Below, piece after piece: positions 42,474 to 54,210 of a DNA stretch of 64,000 nt. Source of the DNA: Triticum aestivum (Eukaryota; Streptophyta; Magnoliopsida; Poales; Poaceae). Each line of letters opens with the position of its first letter. Within the stretch, counting starts at the first letter, position 1. The translations under genes were made by a program, and so were the position numbers. Location: the NCBI RefSeq assembly GCF_018294505.1, contig NC_057802.1, forward strand, positions 313,462,209-313,526,208, written 5' to 3'. The notes beneath the pieces were generated by a model. It was not told where the DNA came from and did no database searches. It saw only the letters and a program-made list of their open reading frames with translations.

Positions 42474-45400
42474 TCAAAGTTGAGTTGTAGAATGCCTTTC
42501 TACTAGAACTTGGGACTGAAGAAGTCGAACTGATTCGGACAACGAATTCTGTGAGCTTGTCTGACTGTTAGTCTCAAGTAACTTGAACACTGCATCAAGA
42601 CAAGACTTTGGGGCTGTCTTGCTATCTTCAAGATGTTTTGCCTTCTTTGCTGCAATATATGTTGGGTTTGTCTCACAGCCTTCAGCAGACTTGTGCATGC
42701 CATCAGGCATATCACCCTGAAAGAAAGCAGAGAGATGACAGGTTTTTCACGTGTATAAACAAAGATGATAACTGTTCTGTCAATTCTATCCAATTTCAAA
42801 TTAGAAAATAAAGAGTAAGTTCAAAATATCAATAGCATAATTTGGCATTGTTCATAATGTGGGGAGCTTCACCACACTACTGGATTACCATGTCAACATA
42901 ACAAGCATAGATGAAGGGCAAAGAAAATCATTGTATCTATTTTGGATAATGTGCATGGCATGTTGTTCATATCATCAGCCACATCAGTAAGATAAAACAG
43001 GAGATGACAAGGTGCAAACGTGGGCTGCTTCACCACACACTGGATTATAGATCCACAAAAACAAGCATACATATAGGGAGTATTAAGTAATGTGCATGGT
43101 ATGAATAAGGAATGTGGTTTTACAAGTAAAACTTAGAACTTACGGTTCTTACGAACATGCATTTTGGTAGAAACAGCAAACTAAACAGCAGTAAACGATA
43201 GGGAGTATGAGAAAATTAAACAGCAGTTGAGGATAAAGGCTTTAGAAGGACTGACTTACATTAACAGTTAACAACAGCTTTATAATGCCCTTCCCCATGT
43301 CAAGGGAAGGATAACTCAAGAATTTTAGCACAGAATCTTCTTCATAAGCATTGCCTGTACTCTACATTTTGTAGAGATTAATTATAGATATGATAATACT
43401 GGAAGGGTTAGAGGATAATGAAGATAAGATGCAGATTGATGCTACATAATCAACTACCAATCCCTGGAAGTACAAGCGTTACAGGACAAAATGTACTGAC
43501 AAGAGAAATGGGCTACACTTTTGCACTGGCATTGTCTGTGTATTCTACTTGTTGGTAAGATTAAATATAGATCTGATCTTTTTTAGTAAATGGTGGGCGA
43601 GGGAGATAAGATGCAGAATGCTACAAAATGAACCAATCCCTCTTCCCATAATACAAGAGTGTTTTGAACACTGGTGTACTGTACAAAACGTTCTTATATT
43701 ATGGGACGGAGGGAGTAGTTGTTAATGTAAGTACAGTGATAGACCACGTTCAGTCCTTACAAGAGGACTGCAGAGCTAAACCTCTTCAAAAGCATTGGGT
43801 TGATTCTAAATTTATGTAAGAGTCCATACGGATCTTATAATGTCCACCAAATGGATGATTACGAGGCTAACATGTGCAGTGATGCTACAAAATCAAACAA
43901 CTATGAAAGTAAGTATGGTCATACAGGGCAAGAGGTACTCACAAGAGTAATGCAGTGTGCAGTATAGTTGCAAGATTCTGTGGTCCCTTGAGAACGAATG
44001 TTCTTCTGCTAACAGTTTTCGTACAAGTGAGATATTAAGGCAAATGCAGAAATGTAGTTCAAATTGTGATGTGATATCATAGACAGTACCTTACGCTGCA
44101 GCCGAGACCAATGTGTAACAAGATTATTCCAGTCACCGTCGGATAAATGTAGCACCGGAGACTTTACAGAAATTTCGTTCAGAGGCTTGCCATCGAAGTG
44201 CGCTTGCCACAGGTAGGAACGATACTTCATCAACGAGTGCTTGAAAAGCGCAACCAACCCTTGCTCGTCATCACAATCCAGTTTGCTCCTCGCCTATTTA
44301 AAAGAATGAAATCTTGTGTCTTCTGTCAGCAGAAACATATGCAGTAATGACCATGAATAACATTAGTACATTACTTACGCGTAAGTTGCGGAGGAAGACT
44401 GGAAATTGTTCTATGTCTGCGGTATAATCTTTCCATGAAGGAAAGATGCGCACAAAGTTCCTGACAACAACATAAGCTTCGTCTTCTAAACTGGGAATAA
44501 ATGGAACATGGGTCCTATTTGCTGCAATTGGGGCTCTCTCTGGTTCGAAAAGGGATTTGGCAACTGGATTTGGTGTACTCTTTGTTGGAATGGGGGTTTT
44601 GCGTCGTACAGCTGGTGCTATGTCAACTGGCATAATCATACTGTTTGCTGCAGTTGGGGTCTGCTGAGTTGGGGCATCAGAAATGACTAGTGTAGTAGGG
44701 CTAGAGTCTGCTAGAGTTGGGGTATTTTGTGGGTCAGGTGATATTGCAACTACACCTAATGGGCTATTTGATTTATCAGGTGCCACTACCTTTTCCAAAT
44801 ACTTTGCTTGTGCTCCTCCACGATCAGCAATCGCCCTCTTCCTTTTGAACGTCTGATACACAAGAACAGTATTTGAATGGATAAATATGGTATGATGACA
44901 GATGGAATATGTACTGAAAATGGATAGGCGGGGCGTATTCACATACACGATGTGTAAACTAAGCTAATGGCAGTTCAACAAAGTAGAAGCAATGCAAAGC
45001 ATCAGTTGCAAGATATGTGTGAGCAATGTAACCTTGGAAAGTTAGAGCAAGTACCTTGATGGGTGAATAAGATAGGGCATCTTCCTCTGACTCCTCCACT
45101 AGGGAGCTACATTGACTTAGGTCTCCCTCTAGCTCAGAATCACTGTTAGGATCATATTCTGAGCATGAATCTGTAGGTGGAGAGCGTTTGCATTGCATTG
45201 CATCCAGACTTGATTTCAGTCCCTTAATGCCAAGTTTGACAGCCATGGCATTGTTCTGCTTTATTCTTTTCATGCGCGCAAGCTCATAATCATTATGATG
45301 CTGTTCAGAATCTGAGATTCATGAAAACATAAAAAGTAGTCAGATTATCTATGGAATGCATTGCGGATTCAACTCGGAGAGTGTCTCCCTATAAACCCCT

Positions 45401-46073
45401 GCATATGCAAAGTTCACCTCCCCAACCGTGCTGACCAGACCACACACAGAAATACAAACCCCTTATGTCTCTATAACAGGCAGGCACACATTTCAAAACT
45501 GAAGTAGGAACATTAGAATCATATGAAATTCGTATTTGAACAAATAAACTAAGCAATTATGAGTGGCGTAATGTTTAGCTTCAAGGGTGGAGTGTTGGTA
45601 GTGCGACACAAAGCAACTAGGCAGATTGTATTCCATGTAAAAGATCGAAACCTATGTAAAAGCTGGTAATGACACTTTCTTTCTATACAATGCAGTGTTC
45701 GTTACCCACACATGATGGAAGAGATCACATAGGGAAATACAATTCACTCATGTCTACGGTTCCAGTATTTAGAAACAGGGTGGTCCACCCTAAAAGAATA
45801 TTGACAACAAATATGACAAGGCAAGCATAGATGTAGTGAATCAATCATTTACTTGTGAGCTTACTAGGACAAGTATGCAGAATTGTAACTGCAGTAAGAG
45901 ACCGTCCAAAATATGAATGAAGAAGTTTGTCTAGCACTTATTGTTTGCAACTAATCGACGTGAATAATTGGATATTATATCGAATGAGTAAGAAAGACAA
46001 GTAAAATTGTCAACAAACCTGGCTTGCAGTAGTAATCTGGGTCAATGTCACTACGACCAACAATCCAAAATGA
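42474..46073 (-). CDS. CACTA ORF1-like protein (Transposase_24-type), 7 exons seen
   Basis: Exons join in one frame with GT-AG borders: 46073-46019, 45311-45055, 44852-44379, 44293-44090, 43977-43943, 43359-43260 and 42716-42474. The last ends at TGA. The model gives about 450 residues, and the true first exon is not identified. SDIDPDYYCKP and NDYELARMKRIKQNNAMAVK form the N-terminal part. A Pro/Ser/Thr-rich linker follows. FPSWKDYTADIEQFP, then LWQAHFDGKPL and LHLSDGDWNNLVTHW, then HTA-containing exon 5 match the plant Ptta/En/Spm Transposase_24 pattern as I remember it. The C-terminus is helical (CLDAVFKLLETNSQ). Such proteins probably bind subterminal repeats. A stop just before LEVLSLRKIAENTNENLIAK suggests a shortened C-terminus. 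Confidence 0.6.
43290..43960 (-). repeat. Three degenerate repeats around ORF1 exons 5 and 6
   Basis: Segments near 43340-43460, 43530-43640 and 43790-43900 share GCATTG..TGTA.TCTA, GATAAGATGCAG and GATGCTACAAAATCAA words. They look like old local duplications of an exon-intron block. Confidence 0.45.
43637..43715. mobile_element. Stowaway MITE in ORF1 intron
   Basis: CCCTCTTCCCATAATACAAG at the left is the inverse of ATATTATGGGACGGAGGGAG at the right. TA follows at 43716-43717. The left TA is lost. Confidence 0.6.
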
Positions 46074-48080
46074 CTAGTTTCTGTTCCGAGGGCCGGAATT
46101 TTGAAAACCCTGTGAACTTTAGAGGTACTAAAGATTACCGAAATACATCTGAACCATTAAGTGTAGGTAGCACTGAGCACACAACAAACCCTAATGACAG
46201 TCCTGCCTAATGAGTAATGAATCAATTAGAAAATGGGTGATGAGGAGTGGCTGCTGAGTGTTGAGGACGTATCTCAGGATAAATCGGGTTGGCTTGGTGG
46301 GTGCTGCACGCCTGAGCCCTGAACGGACTGGGAAGGTAGGCACGGCGGCGCGCCCGGGCAGCGGTGACGCTGTTGGGCGAGCGGCTCCTGGCCTCCTGTT
46401 AGTCCGGCGTCTCCTCCTAGAGTCATGCCATCCGGGGACGGCAAGTCACCGGTGAGGCAGGCGGCTGGGGCCGAGTAGAGATCGGAAGCGCGCAACAGAA
46501 CAGAGGGGAATTGGGGCCTGGGACGACCCAAAATCCCAGGGTGGGCCGGCCCACCGTGGGCACCCTGTAGAGATACACACCTGAGCGGCGAACATGCATT
46601 TTCGAAACTAATTTAGGAACATTTAGCCGACCAATTAAACAACTCTGTTTTAATAATATCAGATTCGTATTTGAACAACTAAGCTTGTTTAGCTTGATGG
46701 GTGGAGCAATGTTATTATGACACGAAGCACGTATTCTGATCGTATAGTGATCATAAAAGGGGGAAACTCTAAGCATATTTTTTTTAGCAAAAGAGGGTTT
46801 CCCCTCCGATTTCTATTAAAGAAACCACCACGGAACCAACATGATCAATTAAACCCTAAGCATGATCAATTAAACCGTATTATGGCTGTGCCATGGCAGA
46901 TTTGAAGCTGCAAACCGGAGAAATGATATTTAGCATCCATTGTTTGCTTCGAACTAAGAACCAAATTCTAAGAGCTGAAAAGAAAGTAGAGTAACCAAGT
47001 TAAGATCTATTTTCTGGTTGAGATCAAAAAGTTGAGGAGATATGAAGTACCACCTCTCTTGTGGCGCCGTGTAGGCATCGGGGGTGCGATGGCTGTCGGT
47101 GGCGTTGAAGCAGATATGCGACGGTAGACGGGTGCATCGGGGGATAAGTCCTGTTGCGGTGGAAGAGAAGGTCGTGTGAGCGGCCCCGGCAAAGAGGACG
47201 ACGGCGCCGATGAAGCGAGAGGACGCGATGCAAGGCTATTGGTCCCTCGCCGTGGATGAGAAACGTCCATCTCTAGCAGTGGACGACGCGGTCTTGGTAG
47301 GCGCTCCGGCATGGTGGAGGACGGTGGCGATGGATGTGGTGGAGGACGGCGGCGATGGATGGGGTGGCGGACGGAGGCTAGTGTGGGGATGGGGTGTTCT
47401 AGCGCGGACGGTGTATGAATGGGAAAATGGAGGGAGAGGTACGGGGAACCATGTTTTTGGGACACGCCTATCTGAAATATGGGAAAGTTACGAACTTAGC
47501 CCCCGTTTAAAATTTGGACGTCTCGTCGGTTGGGGATCGGACGGTAATCTCGCATCTCACCAATATTTGCCCAGAGCGATTTCGGGCGAGGAGAGGGTGG
47601 TTGGCGCCCATGGTTGGCGCCCACGGTGTATGAACGGGGCTGACAGGTAGGGCGGTTGTGTCACGTCTGAGTGAAGTTACAAACCTGCCCCTATTGAAAA
47701 TATTTGCCTACATCGATTTCGGCCGAATTGAGTTTGTTTTGCCGCCCACCGTGTATGAATGGGGAATGGAGGGAGAAACAGAGGTCTTTCGGACGAGCTT
47801 GAATCAAATGAGTTTTGCCGCCCATGTTTGACGCCCACCGTGTCGGAATGGGCTCAGAGGCGGTCGTGTCACGTCTAATTGAAGTTACTAACCTATCCCT
47901 ATTTAGAGCAGTGGAAATCGGGCCGATGGATTGTCCGTGTAATGGGTAGACAGTAATTTCCATCTCCCAAACACTTGGCTTCAGGCAGCCGACGTGGGAG
48001 TGGACATTTTGCTGCTTCTTTCGAATTTTGGGACAATAAGCATCCACGTTTACTCTGGCAACTAAATTCGAATCCATTTT
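46074..48080 (-). other. 5' region of the CACTA ORF1 gene
   Basis: The region contains a minus-strand Pro/Arg-rich frame near 47036-47465 that could be a first exon (MPERLPRPRRPLLEMD). A GC-rich stretch lies at 46290-46560. A field from about 47390 to 47900 repeats GGCGCCCACGGTGTATGAA and GTCACGTCTGAGTGAAGTTA two to four times. Splicing between the putative first exon and 46073 could not be made to fit in frame. Confidence 0.35.
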
Positions 48081-48844
48081 GTACTCCTATATGAATCTTT
48101 ATAAATCATTCTATGTGTTTTTATATATCTTCAAAAGGACGACAAAGATGCATTCCTCTGTCATATATGAATATGGTTTACAAATGCTGATACTCAAATT
48201 CAGAAACTAGAATCCAGTTTAAAGTGAATTCGAATATTTGGAACACTTCATGTCCAACTCAAATGTCACACGCAGCATAATGTGTACTCCCATTTAGATA
48301 TGTACACAAGCGATGTATCAAGATTCAAATACCGAGTCAATCAACCAAGAATGTATAGAACTAACAGACATATAAACACTTATAGAGTATATGGATCAAT
48401 AATATCAATTAACATACATAAGCCAGGCCGCTGTACTTTTTTTGGCTACAACAGCATCCTTTTTTAGCCAACATCTTGGCCCTTTCCGATGCGTGCCACT
48501 TATGGTCCATCTATACTACTACTATTGCTGAATGCACATTCAGCCCGATTGGCATATTTGTAGGTCTGGCACAGCAATCCAAATGAAATGTCTCCGAGTC
48601 TTATCAATTAATACAGACTTGTGCTCAAATAAAATTACAAACCAAAAAACAAAAAAAACAATTATTACATGATCTCTAAAACAAATGGTTTGATTGATTA
48701 CATGAACAGACAACACAAAGGTTATTCAACTATGGAAATAACATTTCACCTATGATTTACCAAGTAGGAATTTAATTTCCTTTTTTCCTTCAGGACCTTA
48801 ACAATCTGGTCAGTCTCAGCTTGCTTCGTTTTGAAATCCACCAA
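48081..48844. other. Spacer, no gene seen
   Basis: This is AT-rich sequence. TTTTTTTGGCTACAACAGCA and TTTTTTAGCCAACATCTTGG near 48436-48480 form a short direct repeat. The 3' tail of the next minus-strand gene ends at 48845. Confidence 0.35.
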
Positions 48845-49562
48845 CTATTTAATGGTTGTCTTGAGTACTGCTTGTGATTGTGTTGTTTGCTTCCTCAACA
48901 TGACAACTTCATCTCTAAGTGCAGAAGCAAAATCTCTTTCTACCACTAGTTTAGCCTCTAGAGCATCAGCAGTTGGCAATTCATAATGCACGATTGGGCC
49001 GGTGCCACTGCTGTGGGATGATGCAACGTCCATGGGGACCTCGGTCTTTGATCTTGGGCTAACCTGTTTTGCCATTAAAGTTCCGATTGGATTCAGAAAA
49101 GTTGAAGTTAGCAAAACATCTCAACTGGGAGTTATAACAGCAAACCAGTTAAACAAACAAGGAATTAAATAGTTTCAATTGGATGCTGAAAAGTAGTTAT
49201 TAACATCATTGTAACCCGTTGTTGCAACAGCAAAGCAGTTAAACAAACAAGTAGATATTTAAGTTAAGGCAAACAGGTAATTCTTAACAGTAAGTATCAA
49301 ACACATAGATAGGCGCAGTCTACAATATGATTAACAGGCTATGCCATTATGTAATCAGTAGCAAACTAAATTAAGCCAAGCAACATAATTGAACAATTTT
49401 GCAATAAGTGGCTAACTAAAATTCCGAGAAGCAGGTAACTGAACTTACGCTAGTTCTTTGTACAGGCAGACTGCAACTTCTTTTTCGCTTACAAGGTTGT
49501 ACGAAGGAGTCCATGGCATCAATTGCTTGGATACGCAGTCCCAATACTTCTTTCTTCCCACA
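48845..49562 (-). CDS. Two terminal exons of a second ORF1-like gene
   Basis: Exon 49562-49449 (38 codons; CGKKEVLGLRIQAIDAMDSF, then a basic KRKRS stretch) splices through GTAAGT and an AACAG acceptor in phase to exon 49063-48845. The latter ends in a coiled-coil segment (ALEAKLVVERDFASALRDEV) and a TAA-type stop. The composition is like the C-terminal end of CACTA ORF1 proteins. The 5' exons are uncertain. It could be the tail of a second, truncated CACTA copy. Confidence 0.4.
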
Positions 49563-50294
49563 CTGCATGGGTAAGTCGAATGGTTAATCTGGTAAGATGG
49601 TGTGTCCTTGATATGTTATATGAGGACGTGTAGTCAGACTAGTTGTAGCCAAACACATCACACTGGCTTTTACTGTATATTTCATGCGATTACTTTTGGC
49701 ATATCGAGATCTAAGCAATCTACAATAGGATGAAAAGACTGGCATCCTTCACATTATTGGCGAACTCAGTTCATAGAAACAAGCAATTCAACCATTCTGT
49801 GGGTAAATCAAAAGCGCCACTGGAATATTTTCACTATCCAATCATACACGCAAAAAGGGGCGACGCCACCATAGGGGCTGGTATGGGCGGCCGCCTCAGG
49901 TGGCTGGAAAGTGTGCACCTAGTTTGAGTCGTCCAGGTTGGCCCACGCTAGTTTTGTTCGTCCCAACGCACGAGCAGGCAATGTAAAAAATGAAGAAAAA
50001 TGTTTCAATTTGGATGGGCCAATAACATAAGTGCAAGGCAGGCCCTATAGCAGGCTCGCGGCCCAAACGAGCGCCTCCCATATCGATCGACAGCAGGAAA
50101 AAATCCCAATTCATTCACTCCAGCCTCCAGTCTGGTTCGCTCCTAACCTAGCCGCTGCTGGACAGACCGACACAGCACTTCCTCGCGCCCTCGTTGGAGG
50201 GCGGTCGCCGGGCTTCAAGCGAACGGAAGGACAAGAAGATGATGATCCAACCCTGGGTGTAGCCTGCGTGGGAGGCAGCGGCGGAAGCACGGGC

Positions 50295-50700
50295 ATGGCA
50301 TCGAGCTTGCGCAAACGGACAGTCGTAGCTTGCAAGAGTAGCATGCGCAATGAGGAGGTACATCACGTCCTTGATTATATCTAATTCAACTCTTCAATTT
50401 CTGGCCAATAGTTAAACCTGACGGTGTTGTAAAACTGCTTGTATGTAGGGAATCTATGAGAAAATGATACCAATTTCTACTTATTTTATAACTCCCCCAA
50501 TCAATACTGAACTGACTGAATCTGATGTATCTAATCAACTTTCCGGTGCAAACATACAAGCTCATGTTGTTCTTGAGCCTGAAGTGTCTAATGAACAGAC
50601 TGCTAATGAAGGATTTGATGCAAACATTTTACATGCTCCTGGTGATGAACATATAGTGTCTAATGAGGGATCTAATGCAAGCATTTTGCAAGCTCATTGA
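50295..50700 (+). CDS. Small two-exon gene, unknown protein
   Basis: Exon 50295-50357 (MASSLRKRTVVACKSSMRNE) joins through intron 50358-50448 (GTACAT...TGTAG, 91 bp) in phase to 50449-50700, giving about 104 residues. The second exon contains ISTYFITPPINTE and two related ASN/SNE..ANILHAP segments. Its start slightly resembles N-termini of plant TTF/MYM-type hAT transposases, but no domain is certain. It lies between two minus-strand related exons, so it may belong to inserted DNA. The stop may be premature. Confidence 0.3.
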
Positions 50701-51268
50701 AAGATTTAGTGTCTAATGATGATCTACTATATTGAGAGTGACAGAGATTTGCAGGCATTGATGACAAGCAAATTATAGTGCATTTTCATAGCTTGAGGAA
50801 ACGTCGAGGCCATCTACCAGAAAGTCCCCGTATCATGATAACATAGCATAAATACTTTTCTAATCTGTTGTTTGAAACTATTGGCATACTTGTGCAGGAT
50901 AGATATATTGATATGCAGTTTGCGCACTGGTTATACGTGCAATTACACTTCGATATTTTCAGCCAGAGAACGAATAATTCAAGTAGGTACAGACCATGTT
51001 TGTAGTCCTTGTACACCATGTTGCATTTTGTGTTTTTTGGTGCTTGCATCATTTAGTGTTTATAATCTGAACTACTTTGGATCATTAGCTGGTTTTCAAA
51101 GTGCATGTAGCTTCACATTTCTCAAGTTATGTTGATTTCCGAAGTGCAAGTGCCTTCGTATTTTTTAAGTTAAATGTTCGCCCCTGGTAACTTGAATTCG
51201 TGGATCAGCCACTGCACACAAATCATACACGAATGCCAGTACGAATTAAATGAAATGCAGGGACTTAC
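50701..51268. other. Spacer, no gene seen
   Basis: No gene was recognised. GTGTCTAATGATGATC at about 50709 continues the SNE repeat words of the preceding frame out of phase, so the coding repeat may have extended further before a frameshift. Confidence 0.3.
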
Positions 51269-51382
51269 GCTAGCTCGTTGTACAGGCTCACTGCAGCTCT
51301 ACTTGCGCTTGGGATGTTCCATGTACAAGTCCATGTTACCACTTGCTTGGATGTGCAGGCCTTGTGCTCCTTGCATCCCCCT
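51269..51382 (-). pseudogene. Paralogous copy of the 114-nt exon at 49449-49562
   Basis: This has the same 38-codon length and the same CTAGC|GTAAGT-type donor. The peptide is related (GLHIQASGNMDLYMEHPKRK, SCSEPVQRAS versus GLRIQAIDAMDSF, SCSLPVQRTS). A TAG replaces the Arg codon after KRK. The exon is therefore dead if used. Confidence 0.5.
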
Positions 51383-51711
51383 CTGCATTTTTGACATGGC
51401 GAATGGTTGATCAAATAAGAGGAATCGACCTTGATGTTGTACCGGAGGACAGATACTTACAAGGTTATACGGGTGTGCAGGATGTGTACCAGATCCCGTA
51501 GCGCCGTCATGCTTCGATAAAAAATGGATTTGCTTGTTTCAGATGATATCTCCAGAAGAAATAAGAGTTAAAGTCAGAGTTGCATAGGCGTGTAAGCTAA
51601 GAGAGCAGTGAAAGGATATCCAAACATCGTCAAAACAATGCACAAGGGAGTGATGTGTGGATACCTAGTTCGGGCCAGCGTTTGGGCATGCTCGCCTAGC
51701 TAGAGTGCGGG

Positions 51712-52184
51712 TCACTTCAGAGCCGTTGAGGGTGATGCATTGGAGTTGGCTGGCCGCGCACGGATGCAGATCTTGAGTGGCAGCGGAGTGCTACGATGCG
51801 GTGGACGAGACCGTTGGTGAAGCCCCAATGGCCTCGGGGGGCGGAGGTGCGACGATGTGCTCGGTGAAGTAGCCCCGGTGAGCTGGGAGACGGCGTCGGT
51901 GAAGCGCACCTGATGCGATGGAACTCGGTGTCTGTGAGGCACGTCGGTTGCGGCGGTCGACGTTGTCGGTGGACCACCCGGTGCGGTGGACGAGGGCGTA
52001 GATGAGGTAGCTCCGGTGCGGTGGTGAAGCGCGACCGTCGTCTTCGTCGTTGTCGTCCGGCACAGAGGTGGGGAACGGTGGGGAAAGAGACGAGACGAGG
52101 GGCGATTCGAGGGTTGGCAGCGAATTAGGGATTTGAGCAATCTGGGCGTGGAAGGGGACGGTGGAGAAGAGAGATTTTGCAGGG
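51712..52184 (-). other. Ser/Thr/Pro-rich frame, possible first exon
   Basis: A minus-strand frame rich in Pro, Ser, Thr and Arg covers this region (TTTKTTVALHHRTGATSSTP). It resembles in composition the frame at 47036-47465 upstream of the other ORF1-like gene. The frame cannot be followed past the N gap, and any continuation across it is an artefact. Confidence 0.3.
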
Positions 52185-52252
52185 CTGGAATTGGGGCCGC
52201 CAGATATTTCAATCCGAAACGTGGAAGCACGAACTTATATTGTCGTTGTCCT

Positions 52253-52604
52253 NNNNNNNNNNNNNNNNNNNNNNNNNNNNNNNNNNNNNNNNNNNNNNNN
52301 NNNNNNNNNNNNNNNNNNNNNNNNNNNNNNNNNNNNNNNNNNNNNNNNNNNNNNNNNNNNNNNNNNNNNNNNNNNNNNNNNNNNNNNNNNNNNNNNNNNN
52401 NNNNNNNNNNNNNNNNNNNNNNNNNNNNNNNNNNNNNNNNNNNNNNNNNNNNNNNNNNNNNNNNNNNNNNNNNNNNNNNNNNNNNNNNNNNNNNNNNNNN
52501 NNNNNNNNNNNNNNNNNNNNNNNNNNNNNNNNNNNNNNNNNNNNNNNNNNNNNNNNNNNNNNNNNNNNNNNNNNNNNNNNNNNNNNNNNNNNNNNNNNNN
52601 NNNN
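52253..52604. other. Assembly gap (352 N)
   Basis: This is a run of unknown bases. Open frames that cross it on either strand have no support. D2 offers a guide to what may be missing, since the flanks correspond to about 57000-57060. Confidence 0.99.
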
Positions 52605-52763
52605 TTAAGGCACCGAAGCAGCGTCCACCCCGACACGACCCTGGTCTGCCTGGTGCGCCTACATTTGAGAATGCAAACGAATCTTCTTTCATTTGCAAAC
52701 GAATCTGTATGTATTACCATGCCCGTGTTTTCCTTGCAATAATTAGTCATTCGAAACGAGATA

Positions 52764-52867
52764 CTCCATCCGTTCATTTTTGTAAGTCGTTTCAGACAAC
52801 TTAAAATGAACTGTTTTGCACATTGTCTGAAATGTCTTCAAGGTCTTATAAAAGTGAACAGAGGGAG
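52764..52867. mobile_element. Stowaway MITE, 104 bp, private to D1
   Basis: CTCCATCCGTTCATTTTTGT at the left is the rough inverse of TATAAAAGTGAACAGAGGGAG at the right. TA flanks are at 52762-52763 and 52868-52869. The matching place in D2 lacks it. Confidence 0.75.
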
Positions 52868-53499
52868 TACTATAAATTAATTAATGAGGAGTTATTTGAA
52901 AAAAAATCTAAACGGTACCCACGCTAACGTGGATTAGAGTGTGTGTCACGTAGCGATCTCCAATTCTAACGTGGATTTCGCATTTCACTGTATCCACACT
53001 ACTTTTTTAATACAAATTCATATGTATATGATGAACACCATGGTAGTGAGAAAACTTTTGGATGGATTCAAACATATGACCTACAAAATAGCACAACAAA
53101 CTGAGTCAATGTCAACTTTTCGAAACTTAGTATGGCACGAATTTGAAATAATTACCCGTATGCCTGGTCCTCGGTTCAAATCTTACAATGTACACCGAAT
53201 TGAAACATCGATATTAAGTCTCGTACTATGTACATTCAAATGTTGTTTTTAGCCCCCCCCGCACAAACACTACATACTTCCTGTATCGGTCAATCTTCCT
53301 CTCCTAACCACCTCAGGAAGCTATCGGTTTCCAACACACGTTCATTCTTTCTCTCCATGTTTCGATCTCTAAGTCTCTCAACTACACAACCCCTTTTTCC
53401 ACTCTGTTACCAAATGTATTTACCTCACACACCCGCCATTGCACCCCATGCCGAGCTCTCTCTCTCCCCCTCTCCCTCTCACCCTCTTGCGCTAAATAC

Positions 53500-54210
53500 A
53501 TGCATTGCCTATCTAGCCCCCCAACCTCTCGTGCGCACGCACGCACGTTGTATATCTAGGTCACTCCCTCGAGACTGTCTCACTCTTTCTTCCGCACGGC
53601 GGGCCACACTCGCTCAATCTCGCTCTCTTTATCTGAGTCTCGTTTAACCTCGTTTTCTTTCACACACAAATGATATATCTCCCTGTTCGGGCCTCGATTG
53701 ACACACTCTATACTCTCTGACGCAGATTGTCTATCTAGGTCAGTCCATCCAAGCCGCCGCCACTCTTTCAACCTCATGGTGGGCCACGCTCACTCAATCT
53801 CTCTCTCTCTCTCTCTCTCCGTATGTCTCGATTGACCTCGCTCTTTCTCGGACAAAAACGATATATCACCATGTTTGAGCCCAATTCGACCTATTCACAT
53901 TGTATACTCTCTCACGCACATCGTCTATCTAGGTCACTCTCTCCAACCCGTCTCACTCTTTCGATCGCACGACGACCCTATGTGATCGGTTGACCTTGCT
54001 TCCTCCCACGCACAAAATATATCTACACGTCTGTGACTGGATCATCTCTCAAGCTCTATCTTACAGCCCTCACCCTTGCCAAAAAGTTCAATCGGACAAT
54101 ATCTCTCCAGAGCATATATATTTGTTCAATGAATGTCGGACCACACTCACTTTGTCTCTCTATCTATATGTCTCTCGATTGACCTCGCTTTCTCCCACCG
54201 TATCTTCCAC
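53500..54210. repeat. Pyrimidine-rich tandem array, period about 180-195 bp
   Basis: TATCTAGGTCA recurs at 53553, 53732 and 53925. Each unit also has GGGCCACNCTC(A/G)CTCAATCTC, ATTGACCTCGCT-like and ATGATATATCTCC-like blocks. A fourth partial unit ends near 54210. CT microsatellites occur inside (53797-53819). It lies between D1 anchors that are adjacent in D2. Confidence 0.7.

Larger units (their letters stand above)
40673..48080 (-). mobile_element. CACTA-type DNA transposon (one end seen)
   Basis: The terminus CACTACAAAAAAAATACACT at 40673 cuts a tandem repeat and is preceded by ATA, a possible 3-bp target duplication. Close to it lie inverted ACTTCCGTGATGATA words (40691 and near 40825), then a long GGCCC-rich subterminal region. 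A minus-strand ORF1-like gene with a Transposase_24-type domain lies inside. The opposite CACTA end was not found. The right limit is approximate and is placed at the end of the repeated GCCCACCGTGTATGAATGG region. No TNP2-type transposase was recognised, so this may be a deletion derivative. Confidence 0.6.

Noticed and set aside
51712..52804. Long open frames of 143-328 codons on both strands across 52253-52604
   Set aside because: They run through 352 unknown bases and have no support inside the gap.
53150..53200. GGTTCAAATC and, near 54650 and 58990, inverse TTCGAACNTGC words resembling a tRNA T-arm
   Set aside because: No acceptor stem, anticodon arm or A box could be placed around them, so no tRNA or SINE is called.
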